Shown here in pieces: positions 45,024 through 55,500 of a stretch of DNA of 64,000 nucleotides. Source of the stretch: Gemmatimonadaceae bacterium (GTDB taxonomy: Bacteria; Gemmatimonadota; Gemmatimonadetes; Gemmatimonadales; Gemmatimonadaceae); the NCBI GenBank assembly GCA_035606695.1, contig DATNEW010000028.1, forward strand, positions 1-64,000. Reading direction: 5' to 3'. Within the stretch, counting starts at the first letter, position 1, and every line of letters starts with the position of its first letter. Under the pieces are notes generated by a model. That model ran no database searches and was not told where the DNA came from. It was given only the letters and a program-made list of their open reading frames with translations. Position numbers and translations under genes: made by a program.

Positions 45024-46127
45024 GTGAAAATGCCGCGCCGCGTACAACCCTGGATGATCGTCGCCGCCGCCTGGATCATTCCCGCCATCCTCGGCGCCGT
45101 CGATACGATTGGCCAACACGCGGTATGGGGTGGGACGCTCGAGTGGGGCGCGGTGCTGTTCTCGAGCATCGATTGGCTGATGTACGGCGCGTTCACGCCG
45201 CTGATTTTCCGATTGTCGGCGCGTTGGCCGCTCATGAGAAAGACGTGGAAGCGCAACATCCCGCGGCATCTCGCCATGTCGCTTCTGTTTTGCGTTGCGT
45301 GGGCGTCTGCCGGCGCGGTGCTCCGCGCCCTGATCTCGCGCGGCAAGTTCGACGGGGGCTTCGCGCACTGGTACGCCAGCTGGATTCTCACGACGCTGCC
45401 GTTCGGCGCGTCGGTGTATCTCGCGATGGTCGGCATCGAGCACGCGATCCGCTACTTCAGCGAGGCGCGCGATCGCGAAACGCAATTGGCTCGGATGGCC
45501 GAGCAGTTGACCGGAGCGAAGCTCGCGACGCTCCAGGCGCAGCTCAATCCGCACTTCCTGTTCAACAGCTTGAACACCGTCGCGGTGCTCGTGCGCGACA
45601 ACGACGCGCCGCGGGCGACAGCCGTCATCGAGCATTTGAGCGATGTGCTGCGCCGCACGCTCAGCCGCACGGGCGCCAGCGAAGTGTCGCTTGCCGACGA
45701 GCTCGATCTGGTGCGCGAGTATCTCGCCGTGGAGCAGGCACGCTTCTCGGACCGTCTCGATCCGCGATTCGGCGTCGACGAACAGCTGCTCTCCGCCGCG
45801 GTGCCAAGCTTCGCGCTGCAGCATCTCGTGGAGAACGCGGTGCGTCATGGCATCTCGCGTCGGACCGGCGCGGGCGTGGTCGAGATTGCAGTCCGGCGCC
45901 GCGGTGATTCGCTCGAGCTGATCGTGACTGACGACGGCGGCGGACTCATGGCCGACGTGCGCGCGGCAGGCCACGGACTGGAGAACACGCGCGAGCGTCT
46001 CCGCACGTTGTACGGCGAACGCGCATCGCTCGACGTCACGGCGGCGCCCGCACGCGGGACGATTGCGCGTCTCGTCATTCCGTATCATGAGCTTTTGCTC
46101 AACACGGTGACGGATGCCCAACGGTAA
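45024..46127 (+). CDS. LytS/YehU-type sensor histidine kinase
   Basis: 367 aa. Four hydrophobic segments in the first 150 residues are followed by a coiled region and LQAQLNPHFLFNSLNTVAVLV, with the phospho-acceptor His, then a GHKL ATPase domain (LVENAVRHGI, DDGGGL, GHGLENTRERL). It senses a membrane signal and phosphorylates the LytTR regulator that overlaps its 3' end by 14 bp. GTG at 45024 starts it. Confidence 0.93.
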   Translation: MKMPRRVQPWMIVAAAWIIPAILGAVDTIGQHAVWGGTLEWGAVLFSSIDWLMYGAFTPLIFRLSARWPLMRKTWKRNIPRHLAMSLLFCVAWASAGAVLRALISRGKFDGGFAHWYASWILTTLPFGASVYLAMVGIEHAIRYFSEARDRETQLARMAEQLTGAKLATLQAQLNPHFLFNSLNTVAVLVRDNDAPRATAVIEHLSDVLRRTLSRTGASEVSLADELDLVREYLAVEQARFSDRLDPRFGVDEQLLSAAVPSFALQHLVENAVRHGISRRTGAGVVEIAVRRRGDSLELIVTDDGGGLMADVRAAGHGLENTRERLRTLYGERASLDVTAAPARGTIARLVIPYHELLLNTVTDAQR

Positions 46128-46839
46128 ATGGCGCGTGCTGATCGCGGACGATGAGCCGGCGGCGCGCCGCGGCGTCCGGCAATTGCTGGCGGCATTTCCA
46201 GAGTTTATCGTCGTCGGCGAATGTCGCGACGGCCGCGAAGTGTTGTCGTCGCTCGACTCGCTCGCGCCGGACATGGTGTTTCTCGACGTGCAAATGCCCG
46301 AGGTGGACGGCTTCGAAGTCATCCGCCGACGTTCTCCCGAGCACATGCCGGTCGTCGTCTTCCTGACGGCGTACGATCAATTCGCGCTGCGTGCGTTCGA
46401 CGCCGAGGCGCTCGACTACCTCGTGAAGCCGGTGAGCGAATCACGCTTTACCGCGACGATCAAGCGCGTCGCGCGGCGGCTCGAGGCGGGCGGCCGGGAC
46501 GCGCGTGAACCGGCGATCGTCGTTTCGACCGCGCGCGGTGCCGTCGTGGTCAATTTGCGCGAGATCGACTGGATCGAAGCCGCCGATTACTACGCACGCG
46601 TTTGGGTTGGCGCGCGTAGTTATCTGCTTCGAGAGTCCCTGGACGATCTGGAAGCGCGCGTCGGCGCGCACGGATTCGTTCGCGCGCACCGGAGCGCATT
46701 GGTGCGGCTCGCGGCAGTTCGCGCACTCCAGCGGCGCGACGGCGGCGAGATCGTTGCCTTGCTCGGCTCCGGCGCCAAGGTCGCCGTGTCGAGGCGCCGT
46801 CGGGCGGCCGTCGCGGCCGCGGTGCGCGCGCGAACGTGA
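46114..46839 (+). CDS. LytTR-family response regulator
   Basis: 241 aa. The receiver domain has IADDEPAARRG, the phospho-Asp in FLDVQMPEVDGF and the Lys in DYLVKPV. A LytTR DNA-binding domain follows (REIDWIEAADYYARVWV, SLDDLEARVGAHGFVRAHRSALV). It is the partner of the LytS-type kinase. Targets could include the divergent acyltransferase gene. Confidence 0.95.
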   Translation: MPNGKWRVLIADDEPAARRGVRQLLAAFPEFIVVGECRDGREVLSSLDSLAPDMVFLDVQMPEVDGFEVIRRRSPEHMPVVVFLTAYDQFALRAFDAEALDYLVKPVSESRFTATIKRVARRLEAGGRDAREPAIVVSTARGAVVVNLREIDWIEAADYYARVWVGARSYLLRESLDDLEARVGAHGFVRAHRSALVRLAAVRALQRRDGGEIVALLGSGAKVAVSRRRRAAVAAAVRART

Positions 46840-46843
46840 TCGC

Positions 46844-47821
46844 TCACTTCGCGATTCGCTTCGCCTCCATCGTCCATGCGTCGAGCAGCCAGGTGCGACC
46901 GCCGTCCGTGGTGCGATCCGCGCGCCACAGGAAATGATTCGGCGCGATCGCCATGTAGCGAATGCGCATGATGGCGTTGCCGTCGTGCTGAATCGCCAGG
47001 CGATCGGTGCCGTCGGTCCACGTCAAGCCAAGCGCGAATTCGCCGCCGTTGGAGTTCATGCCGATGATTCGCCAGATCTGCCGGTTGGGATCGAACGTGC
47101 GATACGTATACGTGCCTGCCTCCATCGGCTGCGTGGGGTTGTCGGGACGCCAGCGATCCTCGATGAGGCGGCCGCCCGGCTTCTTCTTGAATGCCCAATG
47201 CCCGGGAAAGGCCGGCGAAAAGGTTCCGTCCGGAGTTCGACTCTGGAATCGGAATTCCCACACGCCCATGAGCGCATCGTAATCCGCGAGTGTTGCTTGT
47301 TTCGTGGCGCTGTCGGCGATCGGGAAGTTGGCGCCGAGGGTATCGGGGAGGGGAATCTCGCGGCCCGGTGGCGTAACGGGCCCCAATCGCCAAAACGGAT
47401 TTACCCATCGGCCGCGATCGTGCACGAACAACTCCACGGCGTGGCCGCGCGTCGAGTCGACGCGCCGATCTCCTCGCATGACGAGACGGTAGTTGGACGT
47501 CACGAGCGCGACGTCGCCGTCGAGGGTGACTCGAGTATTCTCGAAAGTGATGCCGTCGAGCCGCGCTCCGGAGCGGGCGAAGTCGCGCGACTGGCCCATG
47601 ATGGTGCCGCGATCGGCCCATTGTGCCTCCGGTCTGCCCTCCGCGGCGACGGCCGCGGCGGGAAGCACGCGTCGCAAGAGCGCCGTGTCGTTCGCGAACC
47701 AGGCGCGCCATACCGAGTCGCGCGCCGCGAATATTTCCCGCGTGACGGCCGGCGATGGCTGTTGGGCCGAGCCGTGCGCCGACGCGAGAAGCACTCCGAT
47801 GAGCCCAAGTGAGCGCCGCAT
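46844..47821 (-). CDS. Exported two-domain protein, SnoaL-like plus DUF1579-like
   Basis: About 325 aa. A signal peptide (SLGLIGVLLASAHGSA) starts at ATG 47821, which has GGAGG about 8 bp upstream. The first half (FAARDSVWRAWFANDTALLRRVLP ... VTLDGDVALVTSNYRLVM) looks like a SnoaL/DUF4440 domain. The second half (LMGVWEFRFQSRTPDGTF ... GGRLIEDRWRPD) looks like a DUF1579 beta-barrel. It is probably a periplasmic binding protein or enzyme; substrate unknown. Confidence 0.78.
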   Translation of the reverse strand: MRRSLGLIGVLLASAHGSAQQPSPAVTREIFAARDSVWRAWFANDTALLRRVLPAAAVAAEGRPEAQWADRGTIMGQSRDFARSGARLDGITFENTRVTLDGDVALVTSNYRLVMRGDRRVDSTRGHAVELFVHDRGRWVNPFWRLGPVTPPGREIPLPDTLGANFPIADSATKQATLADYDALMGVWEFRFQSRTPDGTFSPAFPGHWAFKKKPGGRLIEDRWRPDNPTQPMEAGTYTYRTFDPNRQIWRIIGMNSNGGEFALGLTWTDGTDRLAIQHDGNAIMRIRYMAIAPNHFLWRADRTTDGGRTWLLDAWTMEAKRIAK

Positions 47822-47975
47822 ACGTTCCTCCGGGAAGGGAATGCGACGATGGGCGCGCCCCGCGAGCGCCGCCACGATCATTCAGCGATCGGCGTCCAGC
47901 ATGCCGTGAACGGCGGCACGGTCGCCGGTGACCGTGGTCACGGCATGTCGTCCTCGGTGGAGGCAGCCTACCATC

Positions 47976-48941
47976 ATGCGTTCCATCGTCATTCTCGCCG
48001 CGGTCGTTTGCGCGCTCGTGGCAGCGCTCGCGGCCGCGGCGTGCGATTCAGCGCCGACGTCGATCGCGTCGGTGCACACCGTCGTGAAGCCGCCGGTCAT
48101 CGGCGGTTCGCTCGAGGGGCGGCGGCCGTTTCCCGCGGATAATGCGTGGAACACCGACATCAGCGCCGCGCCGGTCGATCCCAATTCGGCACGGCTCATC
48201 GCGTCGTGCGGCACCGCCAATCTGCACCAGGATTTTGGCACCACGTTCAATGGCCAGCCGAACGGGATTCCATACGTGCTCGTCTTCGACGGCCAACCCA
48301 GGGTGCCGGTGTCGTTCGACATTCCCGACGAGAGTGATCCCGGGCCGTATCCGATTCCGCCGAATGCGCCCATCGAAGGCGGGCCGAGCGCGGGCGGCGA
48401 TCGACACGTGATCGTCGTCGATGTGAGCGCATGGAAACTGTACGAATTGTTTGATGCGCATCCGTTGAACGGCGGCATGAGCTGGCACGCCGGCTCGGGC
48501 GCCGTGTTCGACCTCAATTCAGATGCGCTGCGTCCCGCGGGCTTCACGTCGGCCGACGCGGCCGGCCTGCCGATCTTCCCGGGGCTCGTGCGCTACGACG
48601 AGGCGGTCGAGCAGCACGCGATCAACCACGCGCTGCGATTCACCTGCCCTCGCACGCGGAAGGCATTCGTCGCTCCGGCGCGCCATTTCACGAGCAGCGA
48701 CACGAGTAGCGCGCTGCCGCCAATGGGCATGCGTGTGCGGCTCAAGGCGAACTTCGACACCACGGGATTTTCGCCGACGGTGCGGACGGTGCTGCGCGCG
48801 ATGATGAAGTACGGCATGCTGGTCGCGGACAACGGCAGCGGCTGGTTCTTCCAGGGCGCGTCGGACACGCGGTGGGACGAGACCGAGCTGGCGACGTTCT
48901 CGCGCGTCCCGTCCAGCGCGTTCGAGGTCGTGAAGCCGTGA
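47976..48941 (+). CDS. Lipoprotein of unknown function
   Basis: 321 aa with a lipoprotein-type signal (MRSIVILAAVVCALVAALAAAAC). The mature part carries PFPADNAWNTDISAAPVDPNS near the N-terminus, then DRHVIVVDVSAWKLYELFDA and LGLPIFPGLVRYDE-like blocks, a pattern met in secreted proteins of soil bacteria whose function is not known. Several conserved Trp and Asp residues suggest a carbohydrate-related domain, but I cannot name one. ATG at 47976 starts it. Confidence 0.72.
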   Translation: MRSIVILAAVVCALVAALAAAACDSAPTSIASVHTVVKPPVIGGSLEGRRPFPADNAWNTDISAAPVDPNSARLIASCGTANLHQDFGTTFNGQPNGIPYVLVFDGQPRVPVSFDIPDESDPGPYPIPPNAPIEGGPSAGGDRHVIVVDVSAWKLYELFDAHPLNGGMSWHAGSGAVFDLNSDALRPAGFTSADAAGLPIFPGLVRYDEAVEQHAINHALRFTCPRTRKAFVAPARHFTSSDTSSALPPMGMRVRLKANFDTTGFSPTVRTVLRAMMKYGMLVADNGSGWFFQGASDTRWDETELATFSRVPSSAFEVVKP

Positions 48942-48949
48942 TGGCAAAC

Positions 48950-48975
48950 GCGGGACGCCGTCTCCGGCGTCCCGC
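48950..48975. terminator. Bidirectional-type terminator hairpin
   Basis: An 11-bp perfect stem, GCGGGACGCCG and CGGCGTCCCGC, around TCTC, located between two convergent genes. An AT-rich stretch follows (48987-49014). No T run directly follows the stem on the plus strand. Confidence 0.65.
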
Positions 48976-49020
48976 ATGCGAGATCTGATACTAGTATATT
49001 GGTATTATAAATTCAGCATC

Positions 49021-50316
49021 TCAGAGCACGCCGAGCCACTTCGACTGGTCGCCCGTGAACCCGGGGAACACGGCCTCCATCTTCGCGGCGCCCAAGTGCT
49101 TGAACGCTACTTCCGAGAAGACCGAGCGGAAGTCGGTCGTCAGCGCGAGATCTCGGCCCTCGTTCAACTGCTCGGGCTCGAGCCCCGGCCACTTGCCGTG
49201 GACCTTGCGGCCCTTCACGTCGCCACCGATGACGAACATCGACGTCGCGTGGCCATGATCCGTCCCACCGTTGCCGTTCTGGTGCGCCGTGCGCCCGAAC
49301 TCGGACATCGTGAGGATCGTGACGTCGGACATGCGTGGCCCAAGATCCTGCACGAGGGACGCGATCGACCGCGAGAAATCATCGAGCCGCCCGGCGAGCT
49401 GGCCCGTGGCACCGCCCTGATTGACGTGCGTGTCCCAGCCGCCGACGTCCGCGAACGCGATCTCCAATCCGACATCGGCCTTGATGAGCTGCGCGATCTG
49501 CTTCAGGTGCTGTCCGAACGGCGAGTTCGGATACGTCGCGCCGTTCTGCGGGATGTACTGCTGCGGATTCGCCGTCTTGAGGATCTTCATCGCTTCGAAC
49601 ATCTCGCCGCCCGCGGCATGCACCACGTCGGCGTTCCCCGTGCGGTACAGTGCCTCGAGCCGCTCGGCCTGCGTGCCGTTCGTGCGAATCGTGAATTCGT
49701 CGAGCGAGTTCATAGCGACGGTCGCCGCGTTGCCCTCGAGAATGCGCGGCGTCTGCGGAGTCATCGCCACCGCCTGGAACGGCGAGCCCTTGGCGTGCGC
49801 GCCCGCGTCGTTCAAGTGGCATTCGTCGCACGTGCCCTTCACGGCGAGATAACGATTGAGCCAGCCGTCTCTCGTGCCTTTGTTGTCGGGTGTTCCGCTT
49901 TCCATGTAGTCCTGCGCGTCGAAGTGCGAGCGCGTATTGCTTGGACTGCCGACGGCGTGGACGGGTGCGAGAATGCCGTCGTCCCAGAGTCGCTTGAACG
50001 GCGAGAGAGATGGATGCAAGCCGAAGAATCCGTCGAGGTCGATCGCGGTTTGCGCGGCGCCGGAGACGGGACGCGGGATCGCGATCGTCGGACGCATGCT
50101 GTAGTACGCTCGTTCGCCGTGCGGTACGACGACGTTGAGCGCATCGGCCGCGCCGCGCTGGAAGAGCACGACCAGCACCTTCCCGCGTCCGTTGCCGTTG
50201 AGCGCCGCACCCTTGACCAGATCCTGCGCGAAGACCGTGCGGCGAAGGAACGAGGGATTCAACCCCATCGTCGCCAGCGCCATCGCGCCCGACTTCATGA
50301 ACACTCGGCGTTTCAT
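49021..50316 (-). CDS. DUF1501 family protein
   Basis: 431 aa. The signal MKRRVFMKSGAMALATMGL is Tat-like. GKVLVVLFQRGAADALNVVVPHGE and WDTHVNQGGATG with VTILTMSEFGRTAHQNGNGGTDHGHA are the DUF1501 signatures, a fold related to alkaline phosphatase/sulfatase. It pairs with the DUF1800 gene just upstream, a constant association in many phyla. The role is unknown, probably an extracytoplasmic hydrolase or attachment complex. Stop is next to the AT-rich spacer. Confidence 0.92.
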   Translation of the reverse strand: MKRRVFMKSGAMALATMGLNPSFLRRTVFAQDLVKGAALNGNGRGKVLVVLFQRGAADALNVVVPHGERAYYSMRPTIAIPRPVSGAAQTAIDLDGFFGLHPSLSPFKRLWDDGILAPVHAVGSPSNTRSHFDAQDYMESGTPDNKGTRDGWLNRYLAVKGTCDECHLNDAGAHAKGSPFQAVAMTPQTPRILEGNAATVAMNSLDEFTIRTNGTQAERLEALYRTGNADVVHAAGGEMFEAMKILKTANPQQYIPQNGATYPNSPFGQHLKQIAQLIKADVGLEIAFADVGGWDTHVNQGGATGQLAGRLDDFSRSIASLVQDLGPRMSDVTILTMSEFGRTAHQNGNGGTDHGHATSMFVIGGDVKGRKVHGKWPGLEPEQLNEGRDLALTTDFRSVFSEVAFKHLGAAKMEAVFPGFTGDQSKWLGVL

Positions 50317-50358
50317 TCCAGTATCCTCATCGTCTGCATTGACGGCTGTCGACTGCTA

Positions 50359-52371
50359 TTAGCGTCTTTGAAATTCCGGCGAGCCCAGCGCCAGTCCGAC
50401 GACTTGCGGCAAGCCCTGCAGGTTGATCGGCCGCGTGCCGCCAATCGGTTGATTCGCACCGCGGCCTCGTCCAAGCGCCGCTTTGTTGCCCAGCCCCGCC
50501 GCGCGGGCGCGCGCGGGCGCCATCGTCGCCGTGTCCGCCATGACATTCGGATCGGTCATGCTGCCCATGTCGTTCGGCGCATTCTTCGCGAGCGGGTTCT
50601 CGCCGCTCAGCAGGACATCGCGTGTTTCGGTCGACACCTGACCACCGAGTAATGATTTCACGACGCCGTCGACCTGCTGGTCGCGCGGTTGAGTGCGGAG
50701 TGTCGCGAATTGCGGCCAGTTGTTGAGCCGTGCGTTCGGAATCTGTCCGGCGGCGAGCGCCAGACCGAAGTTGATGCGATTGAGAATCGCGCCCGTGTTC
50801 ATCCACGCGTCGGCGCGGTCGGGCCAGCCTTCGGGCGTCTGGTGACCGAAGATCGGCTCACCAAGGCGCGCGACGAGCTGCGAGCTGCGCGGCGTCGTAT
50901 CCGGCTGCGCGTTCACGGCGCGCAGCGCGCTGGTCACGAGCTCGAACGGCGTCTTCACCTTCGAGCGATACGCCGCTCGGCTGAAGAACTCCGGCGACAC
51001 GACGATGCAGCGCAATGTTTCGCGAATGTCGCCGTCGGTCTTCGTGAACGTGTTCGCGCAGCGGTCGACGAGCGCCTTCGGCGGATCGTCCGACACGAAG
51101 TGGCGCGCGAGCTTCGTCGTGATGAAGTGCGCGGTCGCCGGCGCGTGCGCGACGATGTCGAGCACCTCTTCGCCTTCATCCTCGCCGTGTCCGGCGGGGA
51201 ACGTGTGTCCCAGAATCGTCTTTTGGTCGGCGTCGTGAATGGCGGGATTGAAGACGAACTGGCCCGTCTGCCGATTGAACGTCCAGCCGGTGAGCGCGCG
51301 CGCGACTTCCTGCACGTCCTTCTGCGTGTACCCGCCGTCGACGCCGAGGGTGTGGAGCTCCATCAGCTCGCGGGCGTAGTTCTCATTGAGGCCGCGCCGC
51401 GCCTGCTGCTGCAGGCGTTGAATGATTTGCTGCCGCTGCTCCGGCGTCGCGTTTTCGAGTTGCTGGCGAATCGCCGGCGGCACGTTCGCTGGAATGTTTT
51501 GACCAGTCAGAATCGCCGGCCGCCGCGCGATGATGCCGGGCCGCCCGCCGCGTCCACCACGTCCGCGCGCCGCGAGCGTCGCATGCGTCGAGTCGGCGGC
51601 ACTTTGCCAATTGTCGAGGAAGAACAACATCGCCGGACTCTTGGCCACGGCGCCCAGCAGGTCGCGGAACTTGCCGAGCGCGTGTGGGCGAATGACGTCG
51701 CGTTCGTATTGCGGGAGAAAGAGACGTGTCTGTCCCTTGCCCGCGAACACGCTGAAGTGGTTCTCCCAGAAGTCGACCATGACTTCGTCGAGCTGCCGGT
51801 CGGTGGTCACGGCGCGCGCCACCTTCTCCGATGCGATCTGTCCGACGAGCTGTTGATTCTGCCGAACGAGTTGCGCGAGCTGCTGATTGTCGGCCAGCGC
51901 TTCCCGCCGCACGTCCTTCTTGTTCATGTCGCTGTCGGCGGACGCCTTGGCCTTCACCTGCCGCTGCAGCTTCTGCGCGACGGTGTAGTCGTTGACGATG
52001 TCGCTGGTCGGCACGCCGTAAATCGCGTAGTGCGTCATCAGCGAATCGGTGGCTGCGTCCGGAATGCGCTCGGGGTGAAGCTGCCGGTCGATCCAGTTCT
52101 CGATGCCCATCGCGCGCACGGTTTCGACGTCGCCGGGGCGGGCGCCGAAGGTCAAGCGGTTGAGCACTTGCTGAATCTGTTCGTCGGGCAGGAGATCGCC
52201 GATTTGCATCGGACCGGACGAGGCCATCGGCGGAGCGCTGACCGTCGCGTTGACCGGGGGCCGAGCGGACGCGCCGGTGGACGCCGGCGTCGAAACCGTC
52301 GTGGCGCGCGACGCGCAGGCGGCCGCCGCGACGGCAACGAGCGATGCGGAGAGATGTCGGATGCTTCGCAT
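50359..52371 (-). CDS. DUF1800 family protein
   Basis: 670 aa. Signal-like N-terminus (HLSASLVAVAAAACAS) with a weak lipobox. LNRLTFGARPGDVETVRAMGIENWIDRQLHPE and VDFWENHFSVFAGKG, then NENYARELMELHTLGVDGGYTQKDVQEVARALTGWTF, are the family signatures. The partner DUF1501 gene follows 42 bp downstream. ATG at 52371 is preferred; TTG at 52386 is the alternative. A Gly/Arg-rich insert (ARGRGGRGGRPG) lies mid-protein. Confidence 0.92.
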   Translation of the reverse strand: MRSIRHLSASLVAVAAAACASRATTVSTPASTGASARPPVNATVSAPPMASSGPMQIGDLLPDEQIQQVLNRLTFGARPGDVETVRAMGIENWIDRQLHPERIPDAATDSLMTHYAIYGVPTSDIVNDYTVAQKLQRQVKAKASADSDMNKKDVRREALADNQQLAQLVRQNQQLVGQIASEKVARAVTTDRQLDEVMVDFWENHFSVFAGKGQTRLFLPQYERDVIRPHALGKFRDLLGAVAKSPAMLFFLDNWQSAADSTHATLAARGRGGRGGRPGIIARRPAILTGQNIPANVPPAIRQQLENATPEQRQQIIQRLQQQARRGLNENYARELMELHTLGVDGGYTQKDVQEVARALTGWTFNRQTGQFVFNPAIHDADQKTILGHTFPAGHGEDEGEEVLDIVAHAPATAHFITTKLARHFVSDDPPKALVDRCANTFTKTDGDIRETLRCIVVSPEFFSRAAYRSKVKTPFELVTSALRAVNAQPDTTPRSSQLVARLGEPIFGHQTPEGWPDRADAWMNTGAILNRINFGLALAAGQIPNARLNNWPQFATLRTQPRDQQVDGVVKSLLGGQVSTETRDVLLSGENPLAKNAPNDMGSMTDPNVMADTATMAPARARAAGLGNKAALGRGRGANQPIGGTRPINLQGLPQVVGLALGSPEFQRR

Positions 52372-52569
52372 GAAGATTCCAATCAACGTGGATCGATGTG
52401 ACTGGAGGGTAGACGCCTGGCTGCCTCGACGCGTTAACCTGCTTTCACGCTAAGACTCTCCGTTCTGGCGACGGCGTGTCACAATTCGTCGTGCGGTAGA
52501 TCACACGCTGCCACACTCTTGCGCCTCGCCCAACGCCATCCTACGGTTTGAGAGAGTGCCGACGGGTCG

Positions 52570-55500
52570 ATGTCGGCTGCAACCGCCTTCCCGCCTGTCC
52601 CGTCGGTAGTGCCTCATTTTTATCGTACGTCGGATGAGTTCGTCGCCGCCGCGCAGGCAGCCGTCGCGGGCGCCGCGCCGCGGCAGCCCGTGGCTGTCCT
52701 CGTCGCTGAAGTCGACCCGTCGCCGGCGCCAGCAGGGGTGCTGCCGCCTGCCGAGTCGGCGATCGGCGCGGTGGCGGAAGTGCTTCGGCACACGCTGCGC
52801 GAGGATGACATGGTTGGTCGCTTGGGCGACCGGTTGATCGTCGTCATCCCGGGCGCCGCCGCCGAGGATGGACGGGCGGCGGGTGATCGCCTCTGCGCCG
52901 CGGTGCGCATTCACGCGTTCGGCGAAGGCCTGGGCCAGCTCACTCTCTCGGTGGGGTCAGCGTCGGCGCCGGAGCACGGTCACGCCTTCGACGCCGTGTC
53001 GAGCGCTGCCGGAACGGCGCTCGTGCGCATTCAGGCGCAGGGAAGGGACGGCGCCGCGGCGGCTCCGCTGCCGCATCACGAGTGGCTGCATCGCCCGCTG
53101 TCGATCGATCGCTTTGCCGGTCGCGCGCAGGAGCTCGGGCTGTTGGTTCGGTGGCTCGACGAGGCCGCGTCGGGACAGCCGCGCGTGGTCTCCGTATTCG
53201 GCGAGGCAGGCCTTGGCACCGCGACGCTGCTCCGGCAGCTCGAGGGCGAGGTGCGCTTGCGCGGCGGGTTGTTCGTGAGTGTCGCGAGTCCCGATCTCGC
53301 CGTGCGGAAGCCGTATGGCGTGTGGCAGTCGTTTTTGCGCGCGACGCATCGCTTCCCGACGGCGCCGGACAAGGAATGGCAGGAGCTGCATCACCTGGAG
53401 AGCTCGCTGCGCTCGAGTGAGACGAGCGGCCACACGGGCAGCCAGTATCGTCTGTTGGGTGAGCTCACGGACTATGTGCGTGCGCTGGCGGCGAATCGTC
53501 CGCTGGTGATCGTGCTCGACGAGATGCAGTGGGCCGACGGCACCACGTGGGACGCGCTGGAGCATTTACTGTCGCAGCTCGACGTCGACCGCATGATGAT
53601 CTGTCTGGCGCATCGCCCCGACTCGGCGTACGAGGGATCGACGTATCGGCAGATGCTCGCGCGCCACGATTTCTCGCGCGAGATCACGCTGTCGCGTCTG
53701 ACGCGCGACGAAGTGAAGCAGTGGCTGGAGGCGGCGTTTCATCGCCAGCAGGTGGCGCGCGAGTTTTTAGCGTTCTTGTACCGCCACACCGAGGGCAACC
53801 CGCTGTTCATCGCGCAGTTGTTGCGCGCGCTGGGAGAGGAGGGGGCCATCTGGTGGAATGGCAGCCGCTGGGAGTGGAGCCCGGTGTCGGAGCTGCGGTT
53901 GCCGGCGGGCCGGCGGGCGCTGCTCGCGAGGCGTGTCGCGCGGTTTTCGTCGAGCACGCAGGCGGTCTTGGGTACCGCGGCGATCGTCGGGCGCGAGTTC
54001 GACGTTGGGCTATTGGTGGCGGCGGCGGCGGGGAGCGAGCCCGCGGTGCGGCTGGCGATCTCGGAGGCGGTGAATGCCGGATTGCTGCGGGCGACGAATG
54101 ATCGAAAGACCGGGGCGTACGCGTTCGATCATGATGAGATCGCGGAGGTGCTGGTCGCGGCGGTGCCGTCGCATCAGGTGAGGCAGCTGCATTATCGGGT
54201 GGCGCAGGCGTTGGAGAAGCGGCGGCCGGATCGGCTGGGGGAGATTGCGCTGCACTATGATGCGGCGGAGGTGCATGGAGAGGCGTATCGCGCGGGGCAG
54301 GCGGCGGCGCGGGCGGCGGAGAGTGTCTATGCGCACGTGGCGGCGCGTGACTATCTGCAGATCGCAGCGCGGAATTCGACCACACCGGGCGAGCTCGCCG
54401 AGATCAGAATTGCGCTTGCGCACATCGCGGAGACGCTCGGGCATCACGATGAAGTCGAAGAATTGTGCGACCTGGCGATCGAGTGGTTTGAAGGGCAACA
54501 GGATGAGCGACGGGCGTTGACGTTGCGGCGGATGCGGGAGCGGGCGCGGATGGAGTTGGGGCAGCCGGCGCGGATCACACTCGACGCATTGGTCAAGCTT
54601 GATGATGAAGCGAAGCGTCTCGGCTTCGGGCACGAGCGTGTCGCGTTGTTGATGATGACATCGCAGACGTACGGACGGCTGGGCGATCAAGCGACTGCCG
54701 CGCGGATCGCGACGGAATGTGTCGCGATGGCCGAGAACATCGACGACCCGGCGCTCCTCGGCGATGCATTGAACCGATTGGGAAATTCGATGGCATCCGA
54801 GTCGCCGGCGCAGGCCTTGGCCGCCTACGAGCGCGCACTCGATCTGTACGAAAGCGTCGGTGATGTTCGCGGGCAGGCTCGCAGTTACGGCAACATGGGG
54901 AACGCGGCGCAATTCGAAGCGCGGCTCGAAGAAGCGCAGAACGCGTTCGCGCGCTCTATCTCCGTTGCGAAGGCGGCAGGGATCCCGGACTTGTGGGGGT
55001 CCGCTGCTGTGAATCTCGGCGTTCTGCTCCAAAAGTGCGGAGAATATGACCGCGCGCGAGAGCTCTTCGGCGAAGCGCTGGCACTTTTCGCAGCCGTTAA
55101 ACACAGTGAGTTTCAGTTAGCCGCGCTCTACAATATGGCGCACGTCGAGCGCGAGCTCGGCTTGTGGGAATCGGCCGGAGAACTTTACGAGGCGACTCGG
55201 CCATTGGCTGAACGAATTGGGCAGTACGAAATCCAGCTTGGAGCGATCGCTGGGAGCGGCATATGTGCCCTAGAGCTGGGTCGGCTTGACACGGCACAAA
55301 TGGCGGCGCGCGAGGTCGAGTCGTTGATCGAGGACCGGCCCAACTGGTTCCAGGGACGCGAAATCGCTGAGGCTTTGATCATTCGAACGGCTGCCGCGGC
55401 CGGTCGCGATCGGGACGCCTTGTCCCGATTTGACCGGGCTGTCGCCCTCGCTGAGGCGACCGACGTTTACAATGCGGCTTGGCTAACGGCCATTTGTGCC

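Noticed and set aside
44960-46346. Long minus-strand open frame extending upstream of the DUF1624-type gene through the two-component genes
   Set aside because: It mirrors the LytS and LytTR coding strands; the real gene starts at ATG 44954.
48985-49016. AT-rich stretch with TACTAGTATATTGGTATTATAA between convergent genes, resembling the patch at 34077-34100
   Set aside because: The similarity is short and could be chance; no repeat boundaries or coding potential are seen.
50689-52401. Long plus-strand frame opposite the DUF1800 gene
   Set aside because: Composition is that of a shadow frame and the DUF1800 signatures lie on the minus strand.
54010-55104. 364-codon minus-strand frame opposite the ATPase-TPR gene
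   Set aside because: It is antisense to clear TPR repeats and carries no recognisable domain.
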